Shown here: positions 1 through 10,414 of the stretch, in pieces
How the letters are laid out: each line of letters begins with the position of its first letter
How positions within the stretch are numbered: the stretch's first letter is position 1
Origin: Enterococcus raffinosus
Lineage (GTDB): Bacteria > Bacillota > Bacilli > Lactobacillales > Enterococcaceae
DNA length: 64,000 nt
Assembly: GCF_018917525.1 (NCBI RefSeq)
Contig: NZ_JAHLOS010000017.1
Coordinates: forward strand, 18,490 to 82,489
Direction: 5' to 3'
The notes under the pieces: model-generated
The model's database searches: none
Told to the model about the DNA's origin: nothing
Seen by the model: the letters and a program-made list of their open reading frames with translations, nothing else
Translations under genes and position numbers: made by a program

Positions 1-2400
1 GATGGCTTAAAGCCCGTTCATCGTCGGATTTTATATGGAATGAATGAATTAGGAGTCACTCCTGATAAGCCGCATAAAAAATCTGCTCGTATTGTTGGGG
101 ATGTAATGGGTAAGTATCATCCTCACGGTGACAGTGCGATTTATGAATCAATGGTACGGATGGCACAATCATTCAGCTACCGCAATATGTTAGTAGATGG
201 ACACGGAAACTTTGGTTCTGTCGATGGTGATGGCGCGGCGGCGATGCGTTATACCGAAGCACGTCTAAGTAAGATCGCGATGGAAATGCTGCGGGATATC
301 AATAAAGATACCGTTGATTTTCAAGGAAACTATGACGACAGCGAACAAGAGCCAGTGGTATTACCAGCACGTTTCCCAAATTTATTAGTTAATGGAGCAA
401 CTGGGATCGCAGTTGGTATGGCAACGAATATTCCACCTCATAATTTAAGAGAAGTGACAGCCGGAATCGAACTGTTGATGGAAAATCCTGAAGCAACGAC
501 ACAAGAATTAATGGAGTGTATTCCAGGACCAGATTTCCCAACTGGCGGTTTAGTGATGGGAAAATCAGGAATTCGTCGGGCATATGAAACAGGTAAGGGC
601 TCAATTACAGTTCGTGCGAAGATCGAGATCGAGGAACAAAAGAATGGCAAGGAACGAATTATTGTTACCGAATTGCCATACATGGTTAATAAAGCTAAAC
701 TGATCGAACGAATTTCTGAATTGCATCGAGATAAACGAGTAGAGGGCATTACTGATTTACGAGATGAGTCTTCTCGTGAAGGAATGCGGGTTGTCATCGA
801 AGTTCGTCGTGATGTCAGTGCTTCTGTCATTTTGAACAATTTATACAAGATGACATCACTGCAAACATCCTTTAGTTTCAATATGCTAGCAATTGAAAAA
901 GGTGTACCAAGAATCTTGAACTTGAAGCAAATCTTGGAAAATTATATCGAGCATCAAAAAATTGTTATTACTCGTCGAACAATCTTCGATAAGAAAAAAG
1001 CCGAAGCACGTGCTCATATCTTAGAAGGTTTGCGTATCGCGTTAGATCACATAGACGAGATTATTGCAACGATTCGTAATTCGGCTTCAGATGATGTCGC
1101 TAAAACGACATTGATGGAACGATTTGAATTATCTGATCGTCAAGCACAAGCAATCTTAGATATGCGTTTACGCCGTTTAACGGGCTTAGAACGCGAGAAA
1201 ATCGAAAATGAATACCAAGAGCTATTAAAGACAATCAGCGACTTAGAGGACATTTTAGCGCGTCCTGAACGTGTGGAAGAAATTATTCGTACGGAATTAG
1301 CAGAAATTGCTGCTAAATTTGGTGATGATCGTCGAACAGAATTATTAGTCGGTGAAGTATTGAGTCTTGAAGATGAAGATTTGATCGAAGAAGAAGATGT
1401 TGTCATTACACTAACAAATAATGGCTACATCAAACGTGTAGCATCGACTGAGTTTCGATCACAACGTCGTGGTGGACGAGGAGTTCAAGGGATGGGAATT
1501 CACGATGATGATTTCGTGAAAACATTAATCTCATGTTCGACTCACGATACATTGTTATTCTTTACTAATAGCGGACGTGTGTACCGGGCGAAGGGGTATG
1601 AAGTACCTGAATATGGCCGGACAGCTAAAGGGATACCAATTATCAATCTACTGGGAATTGATTCGAATGAAACAATTCAAGCGGTAATTTCGGTAAATGG
1701 ACAAGCAGAAGATGGACATTTCTTATTCTTTGTTACGAAGAAAGGAACGGTCAAACGTACAACTGTTACGGCTTTCTCAAATATTCGTGCCAATGGATTG
1801 ATTGCGATTGGACTGCGTGAAGGTGATGAACTAGTAAATGTAATGTCCACTGAAGGTGACGAAACGATCATTATTGGTACTCACGATGGCTATTCTGTAA
1901 CCTTTAAGGAAGCAGTTGTTCGCGATATGGGTCGGACAGCCAGCGGAGTTCGCGGGATTCGCTTACGAGACGAAGATTACGTGATCGGCTCAGCTGTACT
2001 GAAAGAAGATCAAGAAGTTTTGGTTATTACCGAAAAAGGTTATGGTAAACGGACGAAAGCTTCTGAATATCCAATCAAAGGTCGTGGTGGTAAAGGGATC
2101 AAGACCGCGAATGTCAAAGAGAAGAATGGTCCACTAGCAGGATTGACTACGGTTACTGGCGATGAAGATACTCTTTTGATTACAGATAAGGGTGTAATCA
2201 TTCGTTTCAATGCAGGCAGTATTTCACAAACAGGTCGAGCTACTTTAGGCGTTCGTTTGATGAAGATGGAAGAAAACACGAAAGTTGTGACGATGGCCAT
2301 CGTTGATAAAGAAGACGAAGAAGTCGAAGAGACTGAGACAGTCGAGACTGTAGAAACAACGGAAATTACTGAAGAAACACAAAATGATACAGAAGAATAA
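1..2400 (+). CDS. gyrA: DNA gyrase subunit A (5' truncated by window)
   Basis: Catalytic subunit of the type II topoisomerase that introduces negative supercoils. The reading frame is open from base 1 and starts inside the N-terminal domain ([13 protein letters not shown]); by comparison with the family about 40 residues are missing upstream. The active-site tyrosine region AAAMRYTEA follows the DHHA-like winged helix. The quinolone-resistance region reads [10 protein letters not shown], so the positions equivalent to E. coli Ser83 and Asp87 are Ser (codon at 133) and Glu, the usual susceptible state in enterococci. The C-terminal half carries the beta-pinwheel repeats (for example [10 protein letters not shown]) and ends in a Glu/Thr-rich acidic tail. 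A terminator follows directly. gyrA here means that dnaA-dnaN-recF-gyrB probably lie just upstream. Confidence 0.98.
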   Translation, partial: DGLKPVHRRILYGMNELGVTPDKPHKKSARIVGDVMGKYHPHGDSAIYESMVRMAQSFSYRNMLVDGHGNFGSVDGDGAAAMRYTEARLSKIAMEMLRDINKDTVDFQGNYDDSEQEPVVLPARFPNLLVNGATGIAVGMATNIPPHNLREVTAGIELLMENPEATTQELMECIPGPDFPTGGLVMGKSGIRRAYETGKGSITVRAKIEIEEQKNGKERIIVTELPYMVNKAKLIERISELHRDKRVEGITDLRDESSREGMRVVIEVRRDVSASVILNNLYKMTSLQTSFSFNMLAIEKGVPRILNLKQILENYIEHQKIVITRRTIFDKKKAEARAHILEGLRIALDHIDEIIATIRNSASDDVAKTTLMERFELSDRQAQAILDMRLRRLTGLEREKIENEYQELLKTISDLEDILARPERVEEIIRTELAEIAAKFGDDRRTELLVGEVLSLEDEDLIEEEDVVITLTNNGYIKRVASTEFRSQRRGGRGVQGMGIHDDDFVKTLISCSTHDTLLFFTNSGRVYRAKGYEVPEYGRTAKGIPIINLLGIDSNETIQAVISVNGQAEDGHFLFFVTKKGTVKRTTVTAFSNIRANGLIAIGLREGDELVNVMSTEGDETIIIGTHDGYSVTFKEAVVRDMGRTASGVRGIRLRDEDYVIGSAVLKEDQEVLVITEKGYGKRTKASEYPIKGRGGKGIKTANVKEKNGPLAGLTTVTGDEDTLLITDKGVIIRFNAGSISQTGRATLGVRLMKMEENTKVVTMAIVDKEDEEVEETETVETVETTEITEETQNDTEE

Positions 2401-2410
2401 AAAAAGCATA

Positions 2411-2438
2411 AAGGCTGGAAGCATTTCCAGTCTTTTTT
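2411..2438 (+). terminator. Rho-independent terminator after gyrA
   Basis: An 8-bp stem (GGCTGGAA with TTCCAGTC, one G-U pair) with a GCAT loop is followed by a run of six T. It lies 10 bases after the gyrA stop and separates it from the rpsF promoter. Confidence 0.85.
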
Positions 2439-2461
2439 CGTACCTTAAAGTAAAGAAACAT

Positions 2462-2490
2462 TTGATTTTTGCAGGATGATTATGTATAAT
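2462..2490 (+). promoter_or_regulatory. Sigma-A promoter of rpsF-ssb-rpsR
   Basis: TTGATT and a consensus TATAAT are separated by exactly 17 bases. It is placed after the gyrA terminator, and transcription would give a leader of roughly 85 bases before rpsF. Confidence 0.75.
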
Positions 2491-2509
2491 GAATATTTGT
2501 GAGTAGTCT

Positions 2510-2583
2510 AGATAAAATTTAGATCGCTCTCCTTGCTCTTAATAAAATTAAGAGCCTTATAGTCCATAGGGAGGTGAAAATCA
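2510..2583 (+). promoter_or_regulatory. Structured rpsF leader, possible S6:S18 autoregulatory element
   Basis: The leader contains a 7-bp hairpin (GCTCTTA 2535-2541 with TAAGAGC 2549-2555, 7-nt AT loop). CTCC at about 2529-2532 could pair with the ribosome binding site GGGAGG at about 2569-2574. Leaders that bind the S6:S18 complex are known before rpsF in many bacteria. I could not match the conserved CCG-containing core, so this identity is inference. Confidence 0.35.
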
Positions 2584-2886
2584 ATGAGTCAAAACACGAA
2601 GTATGAAATCACATACATCATTCGTCCGAACATTGATGAAGAAGCAAAAACTGCTTTAGTAGAACGTTTCGATACAATCTTGAAAGATAATGGAGCTGAA
2701 ATTATCGATTCAAAAGATTGGGAAAAACGCCGTTTCGCTTACGAAATGAACGGATTCCGTGAAGGCATCTACCATATCGTCAATGCAACTGCGCCAACAA
2801 CAGCTAGTGCAGTTAACGAATTCGATCGTCTTGCAAAAATCAATGACGATATTATTCGTCACATGATCGTTAAGATTGAAGAATAA
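2584..2886 (+). CDS. rpsF: 30S ribosomal protein S6
   Basis: Small-subunit ribosomal protein that pairs with S18 on the platform of the 30S particle. The 100-residue length is normal for a Firmicutes S6. The alpha/beta fold signature is clear: an N-terminal strand with the [10 protein letters not shown] pattern, then [22 protein letters not shown] and the C-terminal [12 protein letters not shown] strong ribosome binding site (GGGAGGTG) sits 8 bases before the ATG. It is the first gene of the rpsF-ssb-rpsR operon driven by the promoter at 2462-2490. Confidence 0.97.
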   Translation: MSQNTKYEITYIIRPNIDEEAKTALVERFDTILKDNGAEIIDSKDWEKRRFAYEMNGFREGIYHIVNATAPTTASAVNEFDRLAKINDDIIRHMIVKIEE

Positions 2887-2887
2887 T

Positions 2888-2903
2888 TGTTTCACGTGAA
2901 ACA
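2888..2903. other. parS centromere-like site 1
   Basis: Perfect 16-bp palindrome TGTTTCACGTGAAACA, identical to the ParB (Spo0J) recognition consensus of Firmicutes. It lies in the rpsF-ssb gap two bases after the rpsF stop, so it costs no coding sequence. ParB loads at such sites near the origin and recruits SMC for chromosome segregation. Confidence 0.93.
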
Positions 2904-2930
2904 ATTGACGAGAAGGGAGCTGGCTTTACT

Positions 2931-3449
2931 TTGATTAATAATGTTGTACTAGTTGGTCGTTTAACAAAGGATCCTGATTTACGCTACACCGCAAATGGTA
3001 CAGGTGTTGCGACGTTTACTTTAGCAGTGAATCGTAATTTTACGAATCAAAGCGGGAATCGCGAAGCAGATTTTATCAATTGTGTGATCTGGCGGAAATC
3101 AGCAGAAACTTTAGCAAATTATGCGCGTAAGGGAACTCTTTTAGGTGTGACTGGCCGTATCCAAACAAGAAATTATGAAAATCAGCAAGGACAACGTGTC
3201 TATGTGACAGAGGTTGTTGCTGAGAACTTCCAATTACTGGAATCTCGTACTGCAAGTGAACAACGTCAACAGAATCCAAGTTCTGGTTCTGATGATAGCT
3301 TCCAAGGTCAAGGCGGGGGAAATAATTTTAACAACAATTATAATCAATCCTCTCAGTCAGCTAAGAACACTATGCCTGACTTCGATCGAGATTCAGATCC
3401 ATTTAGTGGATCCTCTATCGACATTTCAGATGATGATTTACCATTCTAA
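2931..3449 (+). CDS. ssb: Single-stranded DNA-binding protein
   Basis: Binds and protects single-stranded DNA during replication, repair and recombination. The OB-fold covers roughly residues 1-105 ([20 protein letters not shown], then [17 protein letters not shown]). A Gln/Gly/Asn/Ser-rich disordered linker follows, and the conserved acidic tip DDDLPF recruits partner proteins. The start is TTG; it aligns with the family N terminus and has GGGAG about 11 bases upstream. The next in-frame ATG would remove part of the OB-fold. The 172-residue length is normal. It sits between rpsF and rpsR in one operon. Confidence 0.96.
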   Translation: MINNVVLVGRLTKDPDLRYTANGTGVATFTLAVNRNFTNQSGNREADFINCVIWRKSAETLANYARKGTLLGVTGRIQTRNYENQQGQRVYVTEVVAENFQLLESRTASEQRQQNPSSGSDDSFQGQGGGNNFNNNYNQSSQSAKNTMPDFDRDSDPFSGSSIDISDDDLPF

Positions 3450-3472
3450 CAATTGAATAGGAGGGAAACGGA

Positions 3473-3706
3473 ATGGCACAACAAAGAAGAGGTCGCAAAC
3501 GTCGTAAAGTAGACTATATTGCTGCTAATCATATCGAGTACATCGATTATAAAGATATCGAATTACTTAAACGTTTCATCAGCGAACGTGGTAAAATTTT
3601 ACCTCGTCGTGTAACTGGAACAAGCGCTAAAAACCAACGTAAATTAACGATCGCTATTAAACGCGCTCGTATTATGGGCTTATTAGCATTCGTTTCTGAA
3701 GAATAA
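3473..3706 (+). CDS. rpsR: 30S ribosomal protein S18
   Basis: Small basic ribosomal protein of the 30S platform, partner of S6. The 77-residue product has the invariant region [21 protein letters not shown] followed by [30 protein letters not shown] precedes the ATG. It is the last gene of the rpsF operon and is followed at once by a terminator and the second parS site. Confidence 0.97.
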   Translation: MAQQRRGRKRRKVDYIAANHIEYIDYKDIELLKRFISERGKILPRRVTGTSAKNQRKLTIAIKRARIMGLLAFVSEE

Positions 3707-3718
3707 AATGTCATTTTA

Positions 3719-3748
3719 AAGAGACTTCGTTTTGGAAGTCTCTTTTTT
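3719..3748 (+). terminator. Terminator of the rpsF-ssb-rpsR operon
   Basis: Perfect 8-bp stem GAGACTTC/GAAGTCTC with a 6-nt loop and a six-T tail, 14 bases after rpsR. Confidence 0.9.
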
Positions 3749-3749
3749 G

Positions 3750-3765
3750 TGTTTCACGTGAAACA
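3750..3765. other. parS centromere-like site 2
   Basis: Second perfect TGTTTCACGTGAAACA palindrome, 862 bp from the first, between the rpsR terminator and gdpP. Closely spaced perfect parS copies strengthen the origin-proximal placement. Confidence 0.93.
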
Positions 3766-3877
3766 TTCAGGAGAGTCGCCTGTCGAGGAGGATTGTGATA
3801 AAATTATACTGTTAGACTGTTCATTTCTACTTGTTGGGACTTAGAATGAATAGGTAAAATGAATTAGGAGGTTCTAA

Positions 3878-5842
3878 ATGAAAAGGAATCCTAGAATAAA
3901 ATGGTCCTTTTTCTTGTTCTGTTTACTACTGATTCAGTTAGCCGCAATTTTCGCATTACCGTTCAATGTTTTGACAGCAGTAATTGTTATATTAATCGAT
4001 CTTTTACTATGGGTTTATATGCTTGCTCTGCGTAAACAGACTGAGATTTCCAATCAACAGAAGATTCAGGATGCCTCTAGACATGCTGAAGAGGCGTTAG
4101 AGTATGTATCTGATGACATGCCTGTAGGAATCATTACTTGGGATAATGACAATACCTTCATTTGGTCAAATCCAGCGATTACAGAAAAAATTAAGCATTT
4201 AACAAAAGAAGATCAGCAAGATATGGTCAATGAATTGCTGCAGCGGGCTGAAAAAGGCAAGAGCATTTATAAAATAGACAATATTCTCTATCATTTTGAT
4301 TTAAACCAAGAGAAACACATTGCTTATTTAATTGATATCACAAAGGAATATGCCTTAGAGAATAAAGAAAAACAACAGCAAGCAGTAGTTGGAATTCTTT
4401 CCGTAGACAATTATGATGATGTAATTGATCGTCGGGATGATAAGGAAATTTCTAATCTGAATTCTTTCATTACAACGATTATTTCTGATTGGATGGATTC
4501 CTATCGGATTTTCTATAAACGAGTAAATGAAGAGCGCTTTTTTCTGTTTGCTCGCTATGATGATTTAGAAAAAATGATCGAGAATAATTTTGATTTGCTA
4601 GAGCATATCCGTGTTTCGGCTGAAAAACAAGACATGTTGATTACTGTCAGCATGGGAATCAGCTATGGCACGGAATCACTGGAAGTTATTGGTGATGAGG
4701 CTCAAAATAATTTGGATATTGCATTGGTTCGTGGTGGGGATCAAGTGGTGGTTAAAAATGCTGGAGAAGGCCAAAAGCCGGTTTTTTATGGCGGTAACTC
4801 TGCAAGTGCTGCGAAGCGGACACGCGTGCGTTCACGAGCAATGTCAACGGCCTTGAAGAATGTGTTTAATCAAACAGGCAATGTATTTGTAATGGGGCAT
4901 CGCTTTCCAGATATGGACGCGATCGGTTCTGCGTTTGGTGTTGCTTGTTTAGCTCGCTATCATGATAAAAAAGTTCAAATCGTTATTAATGAGGATGAAA
5001 CAATTCCAGATGTAGAACGTTGTTTAACAGAAATTCACAAAAATGGCGAGTTGGAAGGTTTACTGATTTCGCCAGATGCAGCTAAAAAGCAACGCAAAGC
5101 TGGTGATTTATTGGTAATGGTAGATTACCATCGACCATCATTGTCGATTGATCAGGATTTATATGATCAGTTTGAAAATATCGTCATTATCGATCATCAT
5201 CGAAGAGGCGAGGAATTTCCAGAGAAGTCATTGTTAACATATATCGAATCTTCAGCTTCTTCAGCATCGGAGTTAGTTACAGAGCTGATCCAATTTGAGA
5301 GTAATGAACGACAAAGAATGAGTAAGATGGCTGCGACATTGTTGTTAGCTGGTATTACGGTAGATACTAAGAATTTTGCTGTTCGAACGACGGCTCGAAC
5401 TTTCGATGTTGCTAGTTATTTAAAGACTTGTGGAGCGGATGCTTCTTTAGTACAATATCTATTGAGCACCGATATCCAATCCTATTTGGAAATTAGTAAG
5501 CTTGTTGGTGAGAGCGATTATGTTAGAGATGATATCGTTGTCGCTACTGGGACTGATGACCATGAGTATGATAGTGTAACGGCAGCCAAGACCGCGGATA
5601 CTCTGTTATCAATGGTGGATATCAATGCGGCTTTCGTAATTATCAAAAGAACCGATGGCGTAGTTGCTATCAGTGCCAGAAGTTCTGGGACGATTAATGT
5701 CCAAACAGTAATGGAAGCACTAGGCGGTGGTGGGCATTTTACAAATGCTGCTACTCAATTATCGAATAGTACGATTTCTGAAGCGAAAGAACAATTATTG
5801 GATGCCATTAATAAACAGTTAACGGAGGGGACAGAAGAATGA
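3878..5842 (+). CDS. gdpP: Cyclic-di-AMP phosphodiesterase GdpP
   Basis: Membrane-bound enzyme that hydrolyses c-di-AMP to pApA and so controls potassium and osmolyte homeostasis and beta-lactam tolerance. Two membrane segments occupy about residues 10-55. A PAS-like sensor (about 75-150) and a degenerate GGDEF domain (about 170-310) follow. The C-terminal DHH/DHHA1 phosphodiesterase contains [11 protein letters not shown] (His341), D439-H440-H441 and the GGGGH motif near residue 617. The ATG follows TTAGGAGG with good spacing. The 654-residue length is normal and all metal ligands appear intact. It overlaps rplI by 4 bases, the usual coupled arrangement. The BusR-like c-di-AMP receptor candidate at 61681 is in the same window. 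Confidence 0.96.
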   Translation: MKRNPRIKWSFFLFCLLLIQLAAIFALPFNVLTAVIVILIDLLLWVYMLALRKQTEISNQQKIQDASRHAEEALEYVSDDMPVGIITWDNDNTFIWSNPAITEKIKHLTKEDQQDMVNELLQRAEKGKSIYKIDNILYHFDLNQEKHIAYLIDITKEYALENKEKQQQAVVGILSVDNYDDVIDRRDDKEISNLNSFITTIISDWMDSYRIFYKRVNEERFFLFARYDDLEKMIENNFDLLEHIRVSAEKQDMLITVSMGISYGTESLEVIGDEAQNNLDIALVRGGDQVVVKNAGEGQKPVFYGGNSASAAKRTRVRSRAMSTALKNVFNQTGNVFVMGHRFPDMDAIGSAFGVACLARYHDKKVQIVINEDETIPDVERCLTEIHKNGELEGLLISPDAAKKQRKAGDLLVMVDYHRPSLSIDQDLYDQFENIVIIDHHRRGEEFPEKSLLTYIESSASSASELVTELIQFESNERQRMSKMAATLLLAGITVDTKNFAVRTTARTFDVASYLKTCGADASLVQYLLSTDIQSYLEISKLVGESDYVRDDIVVATGTDDHEYDSVTAAKTADTLLSMVDINAAFVIIKRTDGVVAISARSSGTINVQTVMEALGGGGHFTNAATQLSNSTISEAKEQLLDAINKQLTEGTEE

Positions 5843-6291
5843 AAGTAATTTTTTTACAAGATGTTAAAGGCAAAGGTAAAAAGGGCGATATCAAGGAAGT
5901 CCCAACAGGATACGCACAAAATTATTTATTAAAGAATAACCTAGCAAAAGAAGCGACTAAAAGCAGTATCTCTGAATTAAGTGGGCAAAAGAAGGCTCAG
6001 GATAAAAAGGCGGCAGAAGTTTTAGCTGAAGCAAAAAAATTGGCGGACTTTTTAGCAAAAGAAGAAACGGTGGTAGAAATCAAAGCTAAGGGCGGCGAAG
6101 ATGGGCGCTTGTTTGGCTCGATTCCTTCTAAACAAATCGCTGAGGGTTTGAAAAAACAATATGATTTGAAAATTGATAAACGCAAGATCGAATTGGAGAA
6201 TCCGATTCGGACTTTGGGCTATACGAAAGTTCCGGTAAAACTTCATACAGAGGTTGAAGGAATCATTAAAGTACATGTAGTGGAAGAATAA
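5839..6291 (+). CDS. rplI: 50S ribosomal protein L9
   Basis: Elongated large-subunit protein that binds 23S rRNA and helps maintain reading frame. The N-terminal domain [21 protein letters not shown] and the GYAQNYLL segment are diagnostic. A charged central helix (about residues 50-75) connects to the C-terminal domain with GRLFGSI. The 150-residue length is typical. The start overlaps the gdpP stop by ATGA, so translation is probably coupled. Confidence 0.97.
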   Translation: MKVIFLQDVKGKGKKGDIKEVPTGYAQNYLLKNNLAKEATKSSISELSGQKKAQDKKAAEVLAEAKKLADFLAKEETVVEIKAKGGEDGRLFGSIPSKQIAEGLKKQYDLKIDKRKIELENPIRTLGYTKVPVKLHTEVEGIIKVHVVEE

Positions 6292-6312
6292 GCTATTTAA
6301 AGGGAATAATGA

Positions 6313-6366
6313 CAAGAGAGTATGGGAGTTCTTGAAATTAAGAGGATCTCTCATACTCTTTGTTGT
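6313..6366 (+). terminator. Long-stem hairpin between rplI and dnaB
   Basis: A 12-bp stem (AGAGTATGGGAG 6317-6328 with CTCTCATACTCT 6348-6359, one G-U pair) encloses a 19-nt loop that can fold further. The T-rich tail is interrupted (TTTGTTGT). It is probably a partial terminator for gdpP-rplI that lets some transcription reach dnaB. Confidence 0.6.
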
Positions 6367-6419
6367 ATTTAGTGAGCAGATTTTGTAAAATAGATGGACG
6401 AAGAGGAGCGTAAACAGAC

Positions 6420-7781
6420 ATGAGCGAAATGTTACAAGATCGTGTGCCACCCCAAAGTATTGAAGCCGAACAAGCGACTTTAGGCTCTATTTTTTTGGAG
6501 ACTGATGCTTTGATTACGGCCATGGAGTACATAGTTCCAGAAGACTTTTATCGTCGCGGTCATCAACTGATTTTTCGAGCAATGATTCAACTGAACGATC
6601 GCAATGAAGCAATCGATGTAGTGACGGTCAAAGAATTACTAGAACAACAAAACCAGCTGGAAGATGCTGGCGGTTTAAGTTACTTATCTGAACTTGCTTT
6701 GAGCGTTCCGACAGCGGCTAACGTAGGCTATTACGCCAAAATCGTGGAAGAAAAGTCTCTATTGCGAAATCTGATTCAAACGGCTACGAACATCGTGACC
6801 GAAGGCTTTGAGCAAGGAGACGACGTACAGACGATTTTAGATGCTGCCGAACGTAATATCATGGAAGTATCAGAACGACGCAATAAGAGCGGTTTTTTGA
6901 CCATCAGTGAGGTCTTGAATACGGCGATTGAAAATATCGACCAATTGGCTAGAAATGATGAAGAAATTACTGGTTTGCCAACGGGCTATGCGGCATTAGA
7001 TAAAATGACTGCCGGCCTGCAATCAGAGGAATTGATCATCTTAGCCGCTCGTCCGGCGGTAGGTAAAACAGCTTTTGCTTTGAATATTGCCCAAAATGTT
7101 GGAACCAAAACTGATAAATCAGTCGCTATTTTCAGTTTGGAAATGGGGGCTGAATCCTTAGTAAACCGGATGCTGTGTGCAGAAGGATCAATTGAAGCGA
7201 GTCACTTACGAACGGGGCAGTTGTCTGAAGAAGAATGGCAAAACCTGATCGTTGCAATGGGAAGCCTGTCTCGTGCGAATATCTTTATTGATGATACTCC
7301 CGGAATCAAAGTGTCTGAGATTCGAGCAAAATGTCACAAATTAGCCAAGGAAAAAGGAAATCTTGGCTTGATCCTAATTGACTATCTGCAATTGATCGAA
7401 GGGACTGGACGAGAAAATCGCCAACAAGAGGTTTCTGAAATTTCACGACAATTGAAAAAATTAGCAAAAGAGTTAAAAGTACCAATCATTGCTTTGTCAC
7501 AGCTTTCTCGTGGAGTTGAACAACGGCAAGACAAGCGTCCGGTGTTGAGTGATATCCGTGAATCAGGATCAATCGAGCAAGATGCTGATATTGTCGCCTT
7601 CTTATATCGTGATGATTATTATGATCGTGAAGGTGAAGAAGAGGAAGAATCACTAGCCAACCGTAACGTGATCGAAGTAATTATTGAGAAAAACCGGAGC
7701 GGGGCACGAGGAACCGTAGAACTGCTCTTTATTAAGGAATACAATAAATTCTCTTCCTTGTCACCGAGAGAAGATTTCTAG
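6420..7781 (+). CDS. dnaB: Replicative DNA helicase (DnaB family)
   Basis: Hexameric 5'-3' helicase that unwinds the fork and recruits primase. The N-terminal collar domain spans about residues 1-105 (PQSIEAEQATLGSIFLE is the family start). The RecA-like ATPase follows, with Walker A RPAVGKTAF near residue 211 and Walker B LILIDYLQLI near 320. The late motif SGSIEQDADIVAFLYRDDYY is typical. The 453-residue length is normal. In Bacillus naming this gene is called dnaC. The order gdpP-rplI-dnaB is conserved in Firmicutes. Confidence 0.97.
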   Translation: MSEMLQDRVPPQSIEAEQATLGSIFLETDALITAMEYIVPEDFYRRGHQLIFRAMIQLNDRNEAIDVVTVKELLEQQNQLEDAGGLSYLSELALSVPTAANVGYYAKIVEEKSLLRNLIQTATNIVTEGFEQGDDVQTILDAAERNIMEVSERRNKSGFLTISEVLNTAIENIDQLARNDEEITGLPTGYAALDKMTAGLQSEELIILAARPAVGKTAFALNIAQNVGTKTDKSVAIFSLEMGAESLVNRMLCAEGSIEASHLRTGQLSEEEWQNLIVAMGSLSRANIFIDDTPGIKVSEIRAKCHKLAKEKGNLGLILIDYLQLIEGTGRENRQQEVSEISRQLKKLAKELKVPIIALSQLSRGVEQRQDKRPVLSDIRESGSIEQDADIVAFLYRDDYYDREGEEEEESLANRNVIEVIIEKNRSGARGTVELLFIKEYNKFSSLSPREDF

Positions 7782-7808
7782 CGCAGGTCTTGAACTTGCG
7801 CTTTTTTG
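7781..7808 (+). terminator. Terminator after dnaB
   Basis: Stem GCGCAGGT (7781-7788) with ACTTGCGC (7794-7801), one G-U pair, short loop and a six-T tail. It begins at the last base of the dnaB stop. Confidence 0.85.
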
Positions 7809-7861
7809 CGAGTTTTTTTTAGTATTCGAAATTTGTATTGATTTTATGATTATTGAAAAAT

Positions 7862-7874
7862 AATGTTCGTGATT
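7862..7874. promoter_or_regulatory. Candidate PurBox upstream of purA
   Basis: AATGTTCGTGATT matches 11 of 13 positions of the reverse complement of the lactic-acid-bacterial PurR box (AWWWCCGAACWWT). Two TATTCGAA-type half sites flank it, at about 7823 and 7905. The location about 50 bases before the purA promoter is suitable. No purR gene is visible here, so this is tentative. Confidence 0.35.
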
Positions 7875-7918
7875 TACCGTGTTTTTATAATCTTTATTTT
7901 TTAATATTCGAATTTTCA

Positions 7919-7947
7919 TTGAAGTATAGCGCTATTCTTGTTACAAT
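7919..7947 (+). promoter_or_regulatory. Promoter of purA
   Basis: TTGAAG and TACAAT are separated by 17 bases; the -10 box ends 36 bases before the purA ATG. Confidence 0.6.
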
Positions 7948-7983
7948 GGTTCAGGATTAAATAAAATAAAATGAGGTGTTCAG

Positions 7984-9276
7984 ATGTCATCTGTAGTAGT
8001 TGTAGGGACGCAGTGGGGCGATGAAGGTAAAGGAAAGATCACAGATTTTTTAAGTGAGAATGCGGAAGTCATTGCTCGTTACCAAGGTGGAGACAATGCA
8101 GGTCATACAATCAAATTTGACAATGAAACATATAAATTACACTTGATTCCTTCTGGGATTTTCTACAAAGAAAAAATCAGCGTTATTGGAAATGGTGTGG
8201 TAGTCAATCCGAAGTCATTGGTTACGGAGTTGGCGTACTTACATGAACGCGGCGTCACGACGGATAACTTACGTATCTCTGATCGCGCACATGTCATCTT
8301 GCCATACCATATCAAGTTGGACCAATTGCAGGAAGATGCAAAGGGTGAAAATAAAATCGGTACGACCATCAAAGGGATCGGACCTGCTTACATGGATAAG
8401 GCAGCTCGTGTCGGTATTCGCGTGGCTGATTTATTGGATAAAGAAATTTTTGAAGAACGCTTGATGATCAACTTGGAAGAAAAGAATCGTCAATTCGTCA
8501 AAATGTTTGATGACGAGGCGATGAGCTTTGATGATATTTTTGAAGAGTATTATGAATATGGTCAACAAATTAAACAATATGTAACGGATACATCCGTGAT
8601 CTTAAACGATGCGTTGGATCAAGGTAAACGTGTCCTATTTGAAGGCGCGCAAGGTGTGATGCTGGATATTGATCAAGGAACTTATCCATTTGTTACCTCT
8701 TCTAATCCGGTTGCCGGCGGTGTCACGATCGGTAGCGGTGTTGGACCATCTAAGATCGATAAAGTCGTAGGGGTATGTAAAGCTTATACGTCACGCGTTG
8801 GTGATGGACCTTTCCCAACGGAACTATTTGATGAAGTAGGCGATCAGATCCGCGAAGTTGGTCGTGAATATGGAACAACAACTGGCCGTCCACGTCGGGT
8901 TGGCTGGTTTGACTCTGTAGTTATGCGTCACTCAAAACGCGTTTCTGGGATTACCAATCTATCTTTGAACTCAATCGATGTGTTGAGCGGATTGGAAACG
9001 GTCAAGATTTGTACGGCTTATGAGCTAGATGGAGAATTGATTTATCATTATCCAGCAAGCTTGAAGGAATTAAATCGCTGCAAACCAGTCTATGAAGAAC
9101 TACCTGGTTGGAGTGAAGATATTACTGGCTGTCGGGATCTAGCAGACTTGCCAGAAAATGCTCGGAACTATGTTCGTCGTGTTTCAGAGCTTGTCGGTGT
9201 ACGTATTTCTACGTTCTCTGTAGGACCAGATCGGACACAAACGAATATTATGGAAAGTGTTTGGGCGCAAATCTAA
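7984..9276 (+). CDS. purA: Adenylosuccinate synthetase
   Basis: Catalyses GTP-dependent joining of IMP and aspartate, the first committed step from IMP to AMP. The glycine-rich phosphate loop [11 protein letters not shown] lies at residues 8-18 and NAGHT near 38-42. The IMP-binding [11 protein letters not shown] and the C-terminal GTP-site region [11 protein letters not shown] are present. The 430-residue length is standard. The gene has its own promoter and the ATG follows ATGAGGTGTTCAG. Confidence 0.98.
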   Translation: MSSVVVVGTQWGDEGKGKITDFLSENAEVIARYQGGDNAGHTIKFDNETYKLHLIPSGIFYKEKISVIGNGVVVNPKSLVTELAYLHERGVTTDNLRISDRAHVILPYHIKLDQLQEDAKGENKIGTTIKGIGPAYMDKAARVGIRVADLLDKEIFEERLMINLEEKNRQFVKMFDDEAMSFDDIFEEYYEYGQQIKQYVTDTSVILNDALDQGKRVLFEGAQGVMLDIDQGTYPFVTSSNPVAGGVTIGSGVGPSKIDKVVGVCKAYTSRVGDGPFPTELFDEVGDQIREVGREYGTTTGRPRRVGWFDSVVMRHSKRVSGITNLSLNSIDVLSGLETVKICTAYELDGELIYHYPASLKELNRCKPVYEELPGWSEDITGCRDLADLPENARNYVRRVSELVGVRISTFSVGPDRTQTNIMESVWAQI

Positions 9277-9350
9277 CTTATTGTGAGACAAGCAACCAAT
9301 TATCTAGTAAAATGGATTTACTACTAAGCGGGTGTTTGGAGGATTTTAAA

Positions 9351-10217
9351 ATGTATCAGATTCTGACAGATTCATGTTGCGATGTGCCTTATGAAATACT
9401 AGAAGAAAACAACGTGGATTTTATTTCAATGTATGTTTCAATAGATGGAACAGAGTTCGCTGATGACTTGGGCCGCAGTTTTAAGATCGATGATTTTTAT
9501 CAACGAATCAAAGATGGCGCGATGCCCACAACGTCACAAGTAAATGTTGGTCGTTATGTAGAATTTTTCCGCGGCTATGCGGAGAAAAATATTCCAATTT
9601 TATATATCTGCTTTTCTTCTGGAATGAGCGGTTCGTATCAAAGTGCGATGCAGGCTGTTGAGCTCTTAAAAGAAGACCTACCAGATGCGGAAGTCTACGT
9701 AGTGGATTCCTTAGCGGCAAGTGGCGGTGAAGGACTAATGGTCTATGAGGCTGCTCAGAAGCAACAAGCTGGAATGTCACTAAAAGACTTGCATCAGTGG
9801 TTGGAAGAAAATAAGTTAACCTATCATCATTGGGTGACGGTTGATGATTTAAATCACTTACAACGTGGCGGACGCATCTCAAAAACCAGTGCTGCAATTG
9901 GTGGGTTAATGAATATCAAGCCAATCATCACAGTGGATGTAGAGGGCAAGTTACAAAATGTTGAAAAAATTCGCGGACGTAAAAAAGCGTTGCAGCTAGT
10001 CGCCGATAAAATTAGTGCGGCAACGACAGATCCAGCGAATCAAACAATCTTTATCACAACCAGCGCTGACCAAGAAGGCGCAGAAGAAGTAAAACGTCAT
10101 TTAGAGGAAAGTATTCAACCGAAAGAGGTTCGAATCTTTCCATTAGGGACAACAATCGCCAGTCATACGGGGCTTGGCTGTATCGCAGTCTTTACTCGCG
10201 GCGAAAAACGAACTTAA
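9351..10217 (+). CDS. DegV-family fatty-acid-binding protein
   Basis: DegV proteins bind a fatty acid in the cleft between two domains; FakB members present it to the kinase FakA for entry into phospholipid synthesis. The start YQILTDSCCDVPYE, the TSQVNVGRYVEFF segment, the lipid-site SSGMSGSYQSA and RGGRISKT are all characteristic. I chose the ATG at 9351, which has TTTGGAGG eight bases upstream, although the frame is open further upstream to 9261 and overlaps the end of purA. The product is 288 residues, a normal length. No fakA is visible nearby. A strong terminator follows. Confidence 0.9.
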   Translation: MYQILTDSCCDVPYEILEENNVDFISMYVSIDGTEFADDLGRSFKIDDFYQRIKDGAMPTTSQVNVGRYVEFFRGYAEKNIPILYICFSSGMSGSYQSAMQAVELLKEDLPDAEVYVVDSLAASGGEGLMVYEAAQKQQAGMSLKDLHQWLEENKLTYHHWVTVDDLNHLQRGGRISKTSAAIGGLMNIKPIITVDVEGKLQNVEKIRGRKKALQLVADKISAATTDPANQTIFITTSADQEGAEEVKRHLEESIQPKEVRIFPLGTTIASHTGLGCIAVFTRGEKRT

Positions 10218-10227
10218 ATTAATGAAA

Positions 10228-10262
10228 AACGAGGAAATCTATCAGATTTCCTCGTTTTTTTT
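10228..10262 (+). terminator. Terminator after the degV-family gene
   Basis: Perfect 13-bp stem (10228-10240 with 10244-10256), 3-nt loop and an eight-T tail. Confidence 0.92.
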
Positions 10263-10335
10263 GCGAGTTATGCTTTTCTCAGTTTAGTAAACATGAGTAG
10301 ATAATCATTTCTTTTTGGGAATATAAAGGACAGGT

Positions 10336-10414
10336 AGTTTAGCAGAATCGTGAGCGTACGAAACTCCCCAGAATTTTTACGTCAGAAAAATTCTCCCTTA
10401 CTTGTGAGCTAGCT
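10336..10414. repeat. Dispersed hairpin repeat, copy A
   Basis: Contains TTTAGC (10338-10343), GCGTACGAAA, a perfect 9-bp hairpin AGAATTTTT/AAAAATTCT (10370-10394), then GAGCTAGCT (10406-10414). The same block order recurs at 32727, 39367, 49099 and 49246. This copy ends within the stop codon of the LysR gene on the minus strand. Confidence 0.6.

Noticed and set aside
133..147. Quinolone-resistance mutation in gyrA
   Set aside because: The key positions read Ser and Glu, the usual susceptible state in enterococci.
2510..2583. Firm identification of an S6:S18 binding riboregulator before rpsF
   Set aside because: A hairpin is visible but the conserved core motif could not be matched; kept only as a tentative regulatory feature.
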